Assembly: GCA_009746045.1 (NCBI GenBank)
Contig: RPFO01001727.1
Location: 1 to 30,000, forward strand
Origin: Mesostigma viride
Lineage: Eukaryota > Streptophyta > Mesostigmatophyceae > Mesostigmatales > Mesostigmataceae
Reading direction: 5' to 3'
Length of the DNA: 30,000 nt
In this document: piece after piece, positions 9,401 to 20,815 of the stretch
Layout of the letters: every line of letters starts with the position of its first letter
Numbering within the stretch: the stretch's first letter is position 1
Program-made: the position numbers and the translations under genes
Notes under the pieces: generated by a model
The model's input: the letters and a program-made list of their open reading frames with translations, nothing else
The model's database searches: none
What the model was told of the DNA's origin: nothing

Positions 9401-12400
9401 ACAAGGACAAGGACAAGGACAAGGACAAGGACAAGGACAAGGACAAGGACAAGGACAAGGACAAGGACAAGGACAAGGACAAGGACAAGGACAAGGACAA
9501 GGACAAGGACAAGGACAAGGACAAGGACAAGGACAAGGACAAGGACAAGGACAAGGACAAGGACAAGGACAAGGACAAGGACAAGGACAAGGACAAGGAC
9601 AAGGACAAGGACAAGGACAAGGACAAGGACAAGGACAAGGACAAGGACAAGGACAAGGACAAGGACAAGGACAAGGACAAGGACAAGGACAAGGACAAGG
9701 ACAAGGACAAGGACAAGGACAAGGACAAGGACAAGGACAAGGACAAGGACAAGGACAAGGACAAGGACAAGGACAAGGACAAGGCAAGGACAAGGACAAG
9801 GACAAGGACAAGGACAAGGACAAGGACAAGGACAAGGACAAGGACAAGGACAAGGACAAGGACAAGGACAAGGACAAGGACAAGGACAAGGACAAGGACA
9901 AGGACAAGGACAAGGACAAGGACAAGGACAAGGACAAGGACAAGGACAAGGACAAGGACAAGGACAAGGACAAGGACAAGGACAAGGACAAGGACAAGGA
10001 CAAGGACAAGGACAAGGACAAGGACAAGGACAAGGACAAGGACAAGGACAAGGACAAGGACAAGGACAAGGACAAGGACAAGGACAAGGACAAGGACAAG
10101 GACAAGGACAAGGACAAGGACAAGGACAAGGACAAGGACAAGGACAAGGACAAGGACAAGGACAAGGACAAGGACAAGGACAAGGACAAGGACAAGGACA
10201 AGGACAAGGACAAGGACAAGGACAAGGACAAGGACAAGGACAAGGACAAGGACAAGGACAAGGACAAGGACAAGGACAAGGACAAGGACAAGGACAAGGA
10301 CAAGGACAAGGACAAGGACAAGGACAAGGACAAGGACAAGGACAAGGACAAGGACAAGGACAAGGACAAGGACAAGGACAAGGACAAGGACAAGGACAAG
10401 GACAAGGACAAGGACAAGGACAAGGACAAGGACAAGGACAAGGACAAGGACAAGGACAAGGACAAGGACAAGGACAAGGACAAGGACAAGGACAAGGACA
10501 AGGACAAGGACAAGGACAAGGACAAGGACAAGGACAAGGACAAGGACAAGGACAAGGACAAGGACAAGGACAAGGACAAGGACAAGGACAAGGACAAGGA
10601 CAAGGACAAGGACAAGGACAAGGACAAGGACAAGGACAAGGACAAGGACAAGGACAAGGACAAGGACAAGGACAAGGACAAGGACAAGGACAAGGACAAG
10701 GACAAGGACAAGGACAAGGACAAGGACAAGGACAAGGACAAGGACAAGGACAAGGACAAGGACAAGGACAAGGACAAGGACAAGGACAAGGACAAGGACA
10801 AGGACAAGGACAAGGACAAGGACAAGGACAAGGACAAGGACAAGGACAAGGACAAGGACAAGGACAAGGACAAGGACAAGGACAAGGACAAGGACAAGGA
10901 CAAGGACAAGGACAAGGACAAGGACAAGGACAAGGACAAGGACAAGGACAAGGACAAGGACAAGGACAAGGACAAGGACAAGGACAAGGACAAGGACAAG
11001 GACAAGGACAAGGACAAGGACAAGGACAAGGACAAGGACAAGGACAAGGACAAGGACAAGGACAAGGACAAGGACAAGGACAAGGACAAGGACAAGGACA
11101 AGGACAAGGACAAGGACAAGGACAAGGACAAGGACAAGGACAAGGACAAGGACAAGGACAAGGACAAGGACAAGGACAAGGACAAGGACAAGGACAAGGA
11201 CAAGGACAAGGACAAGGACAAGGACAAGGACAAGGACAAGGACAAGGACAAGGACAAGGACAAGGACAAGGACAAGGACAAGGACAAGGACAAGGACAAG
11301 GACAAGGACAAGGACAAGGACAAGGACAAGGACAAGGACAAGGACAAGGACAAGGACAAGGACAAGGACAAGGACAAGGACAAGGACAAGGACAAGGACA
11401 AGGACAAGGACAAGGACAAGGACAAGGACAAGGACAAGGACAAGGACAAGGACAAGGACAAGGACAAGGACAAGGACAAGGACAAGGACAAGGACAAGGA
11501 CAAGGACAAGGACAAGGACAAGGACAAGGACAAGGACAAGGACAAGGACAAGGACAAGGACAAGGACAAGGACAAGGACAAGGACAAGGACAAGGACAAG
11601 GACAAGGACAAGGACAAGGACAAGGACAAGGACAAGGACAAGGACAAGGACAAGGACAAGGACAAGGACAAGGACAAGGACAAGGACAAGGACAAGGACA
11701 AGGACAAGGACAAGGACAAGGACAAGGACAAGGACAAGGACAAGGACAAGGACAAGGACAAGGACAAGGACAAGGACAAGGACAAGGACAAGGACAAGGA
11801 CAAGGACAAGGACAAGGACAAGGACAAGGACAAGGACAAGGACAAGGACAAGGACAAGGACAAGGACAAGGACAAGGACAAGGACAAGGACAAGGACAAG
11901 GACAAGGACAAGGACAAGGACAAGGACAAGGACAAGGACAAGGACAAGGACAAGGACAAGGACAAGGACAAGGACAAGGACAAGGACAAGGACAAGGACA
12001 AGGACAAGGACAAGGACAAGGACAAGGACAAGGACAAGGACAAGGACAAGGACAAGGACAAGGACAAGGACAAGGACAAGGACAAGGACAAGGACAAGGA
12101 CAAGGACAAGGACAAGGACAAGGACAAGGACAAGGACAAGGACAAGGACAAGGACAAGGACAAGGACAAGGACAAGGACAAGGACAAGGACAAGGACAAG
12201 GACAAGGACAAGGACAAGGACAAGGACAAGGACAAGGACAAGGACAAGGACAAGGACAAGGACAAGGACAAGGACAAGGACAAGGACAAGGACAAGGACA
12301 AGGACAAGGACAAGGACAAGGACAAGGACAAGGACAAGGACAAGGACAAGGACAAGGACAAGGACAAGGACAAGGACAAGGACAAGGACAAGGACAAGGA

Positions 12401-15400
12401 CAAGGACAAGGACAAGGACAAGGACAAGGACAAGGACAAGGACAAGGACAAGGACAAGGACAAGGACAAGGACAAGGACAAGGACAAGGACAAGGACAAG
12501 GACAAGGACAAGGACAAGGACAAGGACAAGGACAAGGACAAGGCTGGACAAGGACAAGGACAAGGACAAGGACAAGGACAAGGACAAGGACAAGGACAAG
12601 GACAAGGACAAGGACAAGGACAAGGACAAGGACAAGGACAAGGACAAGGACAAGGACAAGGACAAGGACAAGGACAAGGACAAGGACAAGGACAAGGACA
12701 AGGACAAGGACAAGGACAAGGACAAGGACAAGGACAAGGACAAGGACAAGGACAAGGACAAGGACAAGGACAAGGACAAGGACAAGGACAAGGACAAGGA
12801 CAAGGACAAGGACAAGGACAAGGACAAGGACAAGGACAAGGACAAGGACAAGGACAAGGACAAGGACAAGGACAAGGACAAGGACAAGGACAAGGACAAG
12901 GACAAGGACAAGGACAAGGACAAGGACAAGGACAAGGACAAGGACAAGGACAAGGACAAGGACAAGGACAAGGACAAGGACAAGGACAAGGACAAGGACA
13001 AGGACAAGGACAAGGACAAGGACAAGGACAAGGACAAGGACAAGGACAAGGACAAGGACAAGGACAAGGACAAGGACAAGGACAAGGACAAGGACAAGGA
13101 CAAGGACAAGGACAAGGACAAGGACAAGGACAAGGACAAGGACAAGGACAAGGACAAGGACAAGGACAAGGACAAGGACAAAGGACAAGGACAAGGACAA
13201 GGACAAGGACAAGGACAAGGACAAGGACAAGGACAAGGACAAGGACAAGGACAAGGACAAGGACAAGGACAAGGACAAGGACAAGGACAAGGACAAGGAC
13301 AAGGACAAGGACAAGGACAAGGACAAGGACAAGGACAAGGACAAGGACAAGGACAAGGACAAGGACAAGGACAAGGACAAGGACAAGGACAAGGACAAGG
13401 ACAAGGACAAGGACAAGGACAAGGACAAGGACAAGGACAAGGACAAGGACAAGGACAAGGACAAGGACAAGGACAAGGACAAGGACAAGGACAAGGACAA
13501 GGACAAGGACAAGGACAAGGACAAGGACAAGGACAAGGACAAGGACAAGGACAAGGACAAGGACAAGGACAAGGACAAGGACAAGGACAAGGACAAGGAC
13601 AAGGACAAGGACAAGGACAAGGACAAGGACAAGGACAAGGACAAGGACAAGGACAAGGACAAGGACAAGGACAAGGACAAGGACAAGGACAAGGACAAGG
13701 ACAAGGACAAGGACAAGGACAAGGACAAGGACAAGGACAAGGACAAGGACAAGGACAAGGACAAGGACAAGGCAAGGACAAGGACAAGGACAAGGACAAG
13801 GACAAGGACAAGGACAAGGACAAGGACAAGGACAAGGACAAGGACAAGGACAAGGACAAGGACAAGGACAAGGACAAGGACAAGGACAAGGACAAGGACA
13901 AGGACAAGGACAAGGACAAGGACAAGGACAAGGACAAGGACAAGGACAAGGACAAGGACAAGGACAAGGACAAGGACAAGGACAAGGACAAGGACAAGGA
14001 CAAGGACAAGGACAAGGACAAGGACAAGGACAAGGACAAGGACAAGGACAAGGACAAGGACAAGGACAAGGACAAGGACAAGGACAAGGACAAGGACAAG
14101 GACAAGGACAAGGACAAGGACAAGGACAAGGACAAGGACAAGGACAAGGACAAGGACAAGGACAAGGACAAAGACAAGGACAAGGACAAGGACAAGGACA
14201 AGGACAAGGACAAGGACAAGGACAAGGACAAGGGACAAGGACAAGGACAAGGACAAGGACAAGGACAAGGACAAGGACAAGGACAAGGACAAGGACAAGG
14301 ACAAGGACAAGGACAAGGACAAGGACAAGGACAAGGACAAGGACAAGGACAAGGACAAGGACAAGGACAAGGACAAGGACAAGGACAAGGACAAGGACAA
14401 GGACAAGGACAAGGACAAGGACAAGGACAAGGACAAGGACAAGGACAAGGACAAGGACAAGGACAAGGACAAGGACAAGGACAAGGACAAGGACAAGGAC
14501 AAGGACAAGGACAAGGACAAGGACAAGGACAAGGACAAGGACAAGGACAAGGACAAGGACAAGGACAAGGACAAGGACAAGGACAAGGACAAGGACAAGG
14601 ACAAGGACAAGGACAAGGACAAGGACAAGGACAAGGACAAGGACAAGGACAAGGACAAGGACAAGGACAAGGACAAGGACAAGGACAAGGACAAGGACAA
14701 GGACAAGGACAAGGACAAGGACAAGGACAAGGACAAGGACAAGGACAAGGACAAGGACAAGGACAAGGACAAGGACAAGGACAAGGACAAGGACAAGGAC
14801 AAGGACAAGGACAAGGACAAGGACAAGGACAAGGACAAGGACAAGGACAAGGACAAGGACAAGGACAAGGACAAGGACAAGGACAAGGACAAGGACAAGG
14901 ACAAGGACAAGGACAAGGACAAGGACAAGGACAAGGACAAGGACAAGGACAAGGACAAGGACAAGGACAAGGACAAGGACAAGGACAAGGACAAGGGGAC
15001 AAGGACAAGGACAAGGACAAGGACAAGGACAAGGACAAGGACAAGGACAAGGACAAGGACAAGGACAAGGACAAGGACAAGGACAAGGACAAGGACAAGG
15101 ACAAGGACAAGGACAAGGACAAGGACAAAGGACAAGGACAAGGACAAGGACAAGGACAAGGACAAGGACAAGGACAAGGACAAGGACAAGGACAAGGACA
15201 AGGACAAGGACAAGGACAAGGACAAGGACAAGGACAAGGACAAGGACAAGGACAAGGACAAGGACAAGGACAAGGACAAGGACAAGGCTGGACAAGGACA
15301 AGGACAAGGACAAGGACAAGGACAAGGACAAGGACAAGGACAAGGACAAGGACAAGGACAAGGACAAGGACAAGGACAAGGACAAGGACAAGGACAAGGA

Positions 15401-16968
15401 CAAGGACAAGGACAAGGACAAGGACAAGGACAAGGACAAGGACAAGGACAAGGACAAGGACAAGGACAAGGACAAGGACAAGGACAAGGACAAGGACAAG
15501 GACAAGGACAAGGACAAGGACAAGGACAAGGACAAGGACAAGGACAAGGACAAGGACAAGGACAAGGACAAGGACAAGGACAAGGCTGGCACAAGGACAA
15601 GGACAAGGACAAGGACAAGGACAAGGACAAGGACAAGGACAAGGACAAGGACAAGGACAAGGACAAGGACAAGGACAAGGACAAGGACAAGGACAAGGAC
15701 AAGGACAAGGACAAGGACAAGGACAAGGACAAGGACAAGGACAAGGACAAGGACAAGGACAAGGACAAGGACAAGGACAAGGACAAGGACAAGGACAAGG
15801 ACAAGGACAAGGACAAGGACAAGGACAAGGACAAGGACAAGGACAAGGACAAGGACAAGGACAAGGACAAGGCAAGGACAAGGACAAGGACAAGGACAAG
15901 GACAAGGACAAGGACAAGGACAAGGACAAGGACAAGGACAAGGACAAGGACAAGGACAAGGACAAGGACAAGGACAAGGACAAGGACAAGGACAAGGACA
16001 AGGACAAGGACAAGGACAAGGACAAGGACAAGGACAAGGACAAGGACAAGGACAAGGACAAGGACAAGGACAAGGACAAGGACAAGGACAAGGACAAGGA
16101 CAAGGACAAGGACAAGGACAAGGACAAGGACAAGGACAAGGACAAGGACAAGGACAAGGACAAGGACAAGGACAAGGACAAGGACAAGGACAAGGACAAG
16201 GACAAGGACAAGGACAAGGACAAGGACAAGGACAAGGACAAGGACAAGGACAAGGACAAGGACAAGGACAAGGACAAGGACAAGGACAAGGACAAGGACA
16301 AGGACAAGGACAAGGACAAGGACAAGGACAAGGACAAGGACAAGGACAAGGACAAGGACAAGGACAAGGACAAGGACAAGGACAAGGACAAGGACAAGGA
16401 CAAGGACAAGGACAAGGACAAGGACAAGGACAAGGACAAGGACAAGGACAAGGACAAGGACAAGGACAAGGACAAGGACAAGGACAAGGACAAGGACAAG
16501 GACAAGGACAAGGACAAGGACAAGGACAAGGACAAGGACAAGGACAAGGACAAGGACAAGGACAAGGACAAGGACAAGGACAAGGCAAGGACAAGGACAA
16601 GGACAAGGACAAGGACAAGGACAAGGACAAGGACAAGGACAAGGACAAGGACAAGGACAAGGACAAGGACAAGGACAAGGACAAGGACAAGGACAAGGAC
16701 AAGGACAAGGACAAGGACAAGGACAAGGACAAGGACAAGGACAAGGACAAGGACAAGGACAAGGACAAGGACAAGGACAAGGACAAGGTGCTGGACAAGG
16801 ACAAGGACAAGGACAAGGACAAGGACAAGGACAAGGACAAGGACAAGGACAAGGACAAGGACAAGGACAAGGACAAGGACAAGGACAAGGACAAGGACAA
16901 GGACAAGGACAAGGACAAGGACAAGGACAAGGACAAGGACAAGGACAAGGACAAGGACAAGGACAAGG
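6436..16968. repeat. (ACAAGG)n hexanucleotide satellite, about 10.5 kb
   Basis: Roughly 1,750 near-perfect copies of ACAAGG occupy more than a third of the window. There are few interruptions. A CTGG insertion follows an AAGG at about 7179, 7446, 9001, 12543, 15287 and 15584, and a TGCTGG-type insertion at 7012 and 16788. A five-base CAAGG unit occurs at about 7951, 9155, 9783, 13772, 15871 and 16584. Single one-base changes lie near 6867, 7786, 13180, 14171, 14231, 14995 and 15127. Both edges are 46-bp-type linker (GGCGCAAGAAAATCA on the left, GGCGCAAGAAAATCACATCC on the right), so the satellite appears to have expanded inside the palindrome array. No frame contains a stop codon, giving six dipeptide repeats: TR, QG and DK on the plus strand; PC, LV and LS on the minus strand. 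These ORFs are not annotated as genes. Confidence 0.98.
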
Positions 16969-17007
16969 ATGGCGCAAGAAAATCACATCCTTGTGCGTAA
17001 CACCTAC

Positions 17008-17387
17008 CCGGACAGCTGGCAGTGTGGGTGGGTTGCTTTTCCAGTTGCTGCCGTCGCGGCATCGGAACCCGATGACCCAGAAGCCGCCGATTTCCTCCGC
17101 TCCTTCGCCGCCTTTGCTGCATGAACGCCGCGCGCCTCTTGCCCCGACGATGGTGCGGGGGGAGGGGGCATTTGCTGTGCTGCCGCTGCAGCTTCCGACG
17201 GCGCGGAAGGGCGGCGGCGGGAGGGGGCAACACCGGTGGCGGCGGAGAGCCCGGCGGCGGGGGCGCCGGCGGCGGGGGCGCCGGCGGAGGGGAACGCGGG
17301 TGGTTGTGCGTACAAGCACGCTGTGACACGCAGACGACAAAGAAGAAATCCGCCGAATATGTTAGCAAGCGGTGCGGTGCAGCACAC
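17008..17387 (-). CDS. possible 5' exon or small gene, Ala/Pro/Ser-rich, doubtful
   Basis: This is a GC-rich stretch with three overlapping minus-strand frames open. The most protein-like one starts at 17387. It encodes an Ala/Gly/Pro-rich low-complexity segment, then a charged KAAKERRK stretch and an Ala/Ser/Gly tail, and stops at 17004, exactly where a GTAGGT donor-like site lies. A second frame is Arg-rich and meets that donor in phase 0, which would suit splicing to the exon at 5761. I cannot decide between a first exon of the left gene, a separate small gene and chance open frames in GC-rich DNA. On the plus strand near 17439 a CTATAAAA element sits between GCCCG and CGGGC arms; its role is unclear. 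Confidence 0.25.
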
Positions 17388-17911
17388 ACATCTGACAAAG
17401 CTAATAGGTCAACCCTTAAAACCGTGTCCAACTGCCCGCTATAAAAACCGGGCAATTGTCACTTTCCATGATAATGTCCACAAACCAACCTAATAGTTAG
17501 TTATGGTCCATTATAGGACACAAGCACACACATATATTCACCACCTTGGGGGTCATGTCATTGGTCATATTGCAATGTCCTATGGGTGCCAAATATAGCA
17601 CCCCCTGACATAAAGGAAGCTAGTAAAGGGCTCATGAATATAGCACCCCCTGACATAAAGGAAGCTAGTAAAGGGCTCATGAACACCAAGGTTGCATGTG
17701 GAGGAGCAGGGACCCAGCTGCAAGCTCTAACAATAAATGCCCACTACAAATAGCGGACAGTTTGGTTGGTGACACCTGCTAGCATTACAAAGCTCAATTC
17801 TCATCCCGTAGCAACAAAAATGTAATGTCCGCTGTAAATATCACTCAAAACGGCTAAAGGGTTAAAACGAAGTTGTAGTTGTTTTGCGGCATCAAGTTTC
17901 AAAGTACGTAC
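17388..17911. other. intergenic region, no gene seen
   Basis: Apart from the 45-bp duplication listed separately, I see only moderately AT-rich DNA with no supported open frame. A 12-bp word, ACACCAAGGTTG, at 17683-17694 occurs again at the right edge of the plastid insert (18946-18957). Confidence 0.4.
17592..17681. repeat. 45-bp perfect tandem duplication
   Basis: The unit starting AATATAGCACCCCCTGACAT and ending GGGCTCATG occurs twice head to tail with no visible mismatch over 45 bp. Such identity suggests a recent duplication. Confidence 0.9.
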
Positions 17912-18013
17912 TGGGATACCCTTCGCCAGCCTGCTTGGCATCGAGTAGGATAAGATCTTGGAACCAGTAAGGGGGCTTCGCTTGTTGCGGCAGATGGTGC
18001 AATCCATTGTGAT
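17912..18013 (-). CDS. possible internal exon of 34 codons with a CxxC motif
   Basis: On the minus strand a GTTTTGCGCGCAG acceptor precedes 102 nt that read as 34 open codons containing MDCTICRNKR. They are followed by a GTACGT donor-like site, so both ends are in phase 0. The open frame continues beyond the donor to 17801 and could instead be a terminal exon. No partner exon could be identified, and the DNA to its right is a minisatellite that would be intronic. I recognise no family. Confidence 0.3.
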
Positions 18014-18025
18014 CTGCGCGCAAAA

Positions 18026-18360
18026 CATACACAAACGAACAACCCTCATAGGTTGAGCAATCCAGAAAATCATGCCATTACTGTAACAACATGGGCAAAG
18101 CATACACAAACGAACAACCATCATAGATTGAGCTAGCAATCCACAACATTATGCCATTACTGTAACAACATGGGCAAAGCATACACAAACGAACAACCAT
18201 CATAGATTGAGCTAGCAATCCACAACATCATGCCATTACTGTAACAACATGGGCAAAGCATACACAAACGAACAACCATCATAGATAGAGCAATCCACAA
18301 CATCATGCCATTAATGTAATAACATGGGCAAAACATACACAAACAAATAGCCATGATAGG
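18026..18360. repeat. 75-79-bp minisatellite, four units plus a partial one
   Basis: CATACACAAA recurs at 18026, 18101, 18180, 18259 and 18334, giving periods of 75, 79, 79 and 75 bp. Units share CATCATGCCATTACTGTAAC and ACATGGGCAAAGCATACAC. The 79-bp units have an extra GCTA inside the TGAGC-AATCC segment. Short minus-strand ORFs rich in Cys, Met and Val across it are repeat translations. Confidence 0.9.
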
Positions 18361-18469
18361 GCATTAAGAGAATAGCCATGATTGGGGCAATAAGAGAATT
18401 TTTTTGTTCAATTCAATGATCACAATTTATGCACACAGTCGATGCATTCATAAATGAGGCAGGTTCTTC

Positions 18470-18945
18470 CGAAAATTGGCTCCGTCGTAGAGTGTCAACG
18501 GCCAACTTGCAAACACGCACGTTACATGATATACATACCTAGTCATTATGGTCCTATACAAACGCCAGAAGGGCCTAATACCGGTTTAATTGGATCTTTA
18601 GCTACGCATAGTAAAGTAAATGAATATGTTTTCCTGTCCTTTTTATACATTACAAAAAAATCAAGTAATTAAAAGTGAAATACCTATTTTTATACCTCCA
18701 GATCAACAAGATCAATTTAAATTCGCCCCAGAATATTTATTACTTTCTTGTTACTCTAGTGTTGAAAATAATTATGTTCCTGTGCGATATAAACCAGAAT
18801 TTAGTAGTAAAGCAGAAGAAGTCGATTATTTGGGGATTTCTCTAACGCAAGCTTCAATAGCTACTTCATTTATTCCCTTGGTGGAACATGATGATGCAAA
18901 CCGAGCATTAATGGGTTGTAATATGCAAAGACAAGCAGTTCCATG
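18470..18945 (+). pseudogene. rpoB: plastid rpoB fragment in nuclear DNA (NUPT), frameshifted
   Basis: The translated pieces match the plastid RNA polymerase beta subunit. They include [25 protein letters not shown], a middle region with [11 protein letters not shown], and the highly conserved [16 protein letters not shown] and QRQAVP. Compared with normal RpoB the copy is broken. A base is inserted between DIH and PSHYG (about 18537), three codons are missing after HYG where RIC is expected, and a frameshift lies near 18635. Codons before DIH (RRVST then [12 protein letters not shown]) fit RpoB but lack the usual LGPGG segment. The match ends abruptly at QRQAVP and a stop follows at once. 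The low GC content contrasts with the neighbouring genes. It covers about 150 of the more than 1,000 residues of RpoB, so it is a non-functional insert. Confidence 0.88.
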
Positions 18946-19182
18946 ACACCAAGGTTGAGACTTGCATGCATGGGACAAGAAAAACCTCGTTGCAAGGGTT
19001 GAAACAATAACGAAATTGTATGACGACAGACACATAAAATGTAAGGCTTGCTCAGTATTATTATTTACCCATCAATCAATTTTAAAGGCAAGGAAATGTT
19101 GAAATACGGACGACCGTCCCAAGTTCGCCAGCATTAACAAAAGCATTTCTGTGACAAGAACAGTGGGCGACCATTCCCATTA
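18946..19182. other. intergenic, no gene seen
   Basis: This is AT-rich sequence between the plastid insert and the stop codon of the next minus-strand gene. It presumably includes that gene's 3' untranslated region. I see no repeat or open frame worth calling. Confidence 0.4.
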
Positions 19183-19965
19183 TTATCTTTTCCTCTTTTG
19201 TTTCTTCCCCTTCCCGGACTCGCATTCATAAGCGACGTCCGCCATCCCCAAACGATGCAAAATTTTGTTGGAGCTCTGCATCTTCTCCAACAGTTCTTGA
19301 TCCGATTCCTCCTTTGCACGACGCGCTTCCTCTGCCTTCGCCTTTGCGGCCTCCACATCTGCATCTATATCCGCCTTCACCACCATCCTGATCAAACGGT
19401 CCCGCTCCTCAGGCCTCTTCGGCAGTCCCACCGGCTCTGCGGCAAGAAGAGCCTCCAAAATATCCTTGTGCAGTCTTTGTGCTTCCACAAATCCATTATT
19501 CGTCATCAAGGTGTACGCGCATTCACGCGCCACACCCTGCAAGGAATCCCCCATGGTAACGTTAAGCCCATGAGCAAACCCGTACGCGCTGTCCCCCTCT
19601 GCCAAAATCTCGAGTCCCTGCCTGTCGAGGCGCACCAGCTCAACTTTCCGTTCCCCAGTGTGCGTTGCCGTGAAGTGGAGGACCGAGCGTGTCATTCCGG
19701 TCTTCCCCATCAACATCTGCAAACTTGCTACGTATGCGATCCCACGAGCGCACACGTCCTCCAACTTCTCGGCAAAAGGTAGATGTGTCTTGCAATACAC
19801 ATCCAATCCCTCCAGTGGTCTATCACATCTAAGAAATCCACACCCCCCGTATGGATCCTTGGCATGTTGGTACTCGAGGTCGTGCGCTTGTAGGAACTTG
19901 TAATGTTCCGCGCACAGTCCCTCGACCCTTACGGGCTCCGTACAGATTTTGCATTTCGTTGCCAT
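19183..19965 (-). CDS. two-knuckle zinc-binding protein, 260 aa, unknown function
   Basis: The start chosen is the ATG at 19965, directly after GCGCAG. Upstream in-frame ATGs at 19980 and 20016 are possible. Two Cys/His knuckles lie at the N-terminus: C5, C8, C18, H21, and C42, C47, C58, H61. The second has the C-X4-C-X10-C-X2-H spacing found also in the genes starting at 20772 and 22155. A central region (about 85-160) carries a hydrophobic strand VLHFT and later AYGFAHGL and ARECAY. A charged Ala/Glu/Lys helix, probably a coiled coil, occupies about 200-245, and the protein ends in a basic KKQKRKR tail that may direct it to the nucleus. Length and knuckle positions match the 260-residue neighbour at 21373-22155, so I infer paralogues. 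The knuckles resemble those in proteins labelled WRKY19-like zinc fingers, but no function can be assigned. Confidence 0.7.
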   Translation of the reverse strand: MATKCKICTEPVRVEGLCAEHYKFLQAHDLEYQHAKDPYGGCGFLRCDRPLEGLDVYCKTHLPFAEKLEDVCARGIAYVASLQMLMGKTGMTRSVLHFTATHTGERKVELVRLDRQGLEILAEGDSAYGFAHGLNVTMGDSLQGVARECAYTLMTNNGFVEAQRLHKDILEALLAAEPVGLPKRPEERDRLIRMVVKADIDADVEAAKAKAEEARRAKEESDQELLEKMQSSNKILHRLGMADVAYECESGKGKKQKRKR

Positions 19966-20289
19966 CTGCGCAATTGCCATGAGTCCCATACAGCAGCCAT
20001 TGTATAACAGGGGCAATGAGCACCGTCAGAACCCCCTCTGGCGTCTTTCTCACACAATTCTCAATCTAGTCTTTTTGTGCAATAATTGTTGGTTCAAAGA
20101 AGGTCCGTTCAAAGAAGTTTTATGAGACAAAATAAATTAGTTTCAATTACACGCATCAGATTAATCAAATCATATTTTCTCCCTCTCTTTCTTACTGAGC
20201 AATTCTGTCCATCCTGCCCCTCTTTGCCGGCTTCTCATCAATCTCCTCATCAAAATCACACACACGTCTAATCTGCTGTCTAATCTGCT
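19966..20289. other. intergenic, 5' flank of one gene and 3' flank of the next
   Basis: This contains the upstream region of the gene starting at 19965 and the downstream region of the gene ending at 20290. Unlike most gaps here it has no CCAACGGCCGTTGG palindrome. A short duplicated word, GTTCAAAGAAG, occurs twice near 20091-20116. Nothing else is evident. Confidence 0.4.
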
Positions 20290-20772
20290 CTACCAACCCC
20301 CCTTGCGCATCAGGTCTTTCACCTCCCCCTTCAAGAGCGCTGTCACGAGTCGCGCGCACTCATACGCGGACTCCGTGGCCATGTCCCTTCCCATATCATG
20401 CCACACTTTGGCCGTTGGACAGTCGGGATGGTCTCCCATGTAAGCCCACACATGCCTTGGCGGCTTGTCCTCTCCGCCTATCCCCTCTCCAGGTCGCATC
20501 TGTCCCACCTCCTCTATCACCCACTCTGCATCACGCAGCATGAATCGAGGCTTCTTGTCAACATAGTACAAGACCAAAACCATGTTGTTGGGCCAAGGCT
20601 TCCACTTTTTCGTCACGATGTGACGGTCAATCGTCATCAGCCCGCTCTCGATTTCGGCAAACAACGCCCCCCATACGTCAGAATGCTTGGGACAGAACCA
20701 CTCGCTGTCCGTCGGCATTCCTTCCCATTGACAATCCGGATGTTCGCATCGAATGGGTCCATCTGTGCACAT
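20290..20772 (-). CDS. single-knuckle zinc-binding protein, 160 aa, unknown function
   Basis: The N-terminus carries one knuckle, C9, C14, C27, H30 (C-X4-C-X12-C-X2-H), of the kind seen in the neighbours. A hydrophobic strand MVLVLYYV follows at about residue 69 and a helical ATESAYECARLVTALL segment near the C-terminus. This order (knuckle, beta strand, AY.C helix) parallels the 260-residue genes on either side, suggesting a shortened paralogue. A second Cys-rich segment (ACVCGWCKKYRC) is encoded just upstream in another frame. It could be the decayed or frameshifted first knuckle. A stop codon lies four codons before the chosen ATG. The start is followed out of frame by a CACAG-ATG, so an alternative start cannot be excluded. 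The function is unknown. Confidence 0.62.
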   Translation of the reverse strand: MCTDGPIRCEHPDCQWEGMPTDSEWFCPKHSDVWGALFAEIESGLMTIDRHIVTKKWKPWPNNMVLVLYYVDKKPRFMLRDAEWVIEEVGQMRPGEGIGGEDKPPRHVWAYMGDHPDCPTAKVWHDMGRDMATESAYECARLVTALLKGEVKDLMRKGGW

Positions 20773-20815
20773 CGATATTTTTTACACCACCCGCAAACGC
20801 ACGCATTCAGCAGGG

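Larger units (their letters stand above)
5762..17007 (-). other. candidate 11.2-kb intron containing the 46-bp array and the ACAAGG satellite
   Basis: A donor-like CGG|GTAGGT lies at 17007 and an acceptor-like TTTTTTGCATGTGATCAG at 5762. In one frame of the right-hand flank both are phase 0. Everything between is repeat DNA. The frame that fits the phase (Arg-rich) is not the one that looks most protein-like (Ala/Ser-rich, ending in a stop at the donor), so the upstream exon and this intron remain hypothetical. Confidence 0.3.

Noticed and set aside
6332-17455. Several ORFs of 3,300-3,700 codons on both strands
   Set aside because: They are translations of ACAAGG or CCTTGT in every frame. 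The hexamer has no stop codon in any phase, so open frames are unavoidable and carry no evidence of coding.
17683-18957. ACACCAAGGTTG repeated at 17683 and at the right edge of the rpoB insert, as a possible target-site duplication
   Set aside because: The copies are 1.26 kb apart and the left one is not at the left edge of the insert. Twelve matching bases at this distance may be chance or an older duplication.
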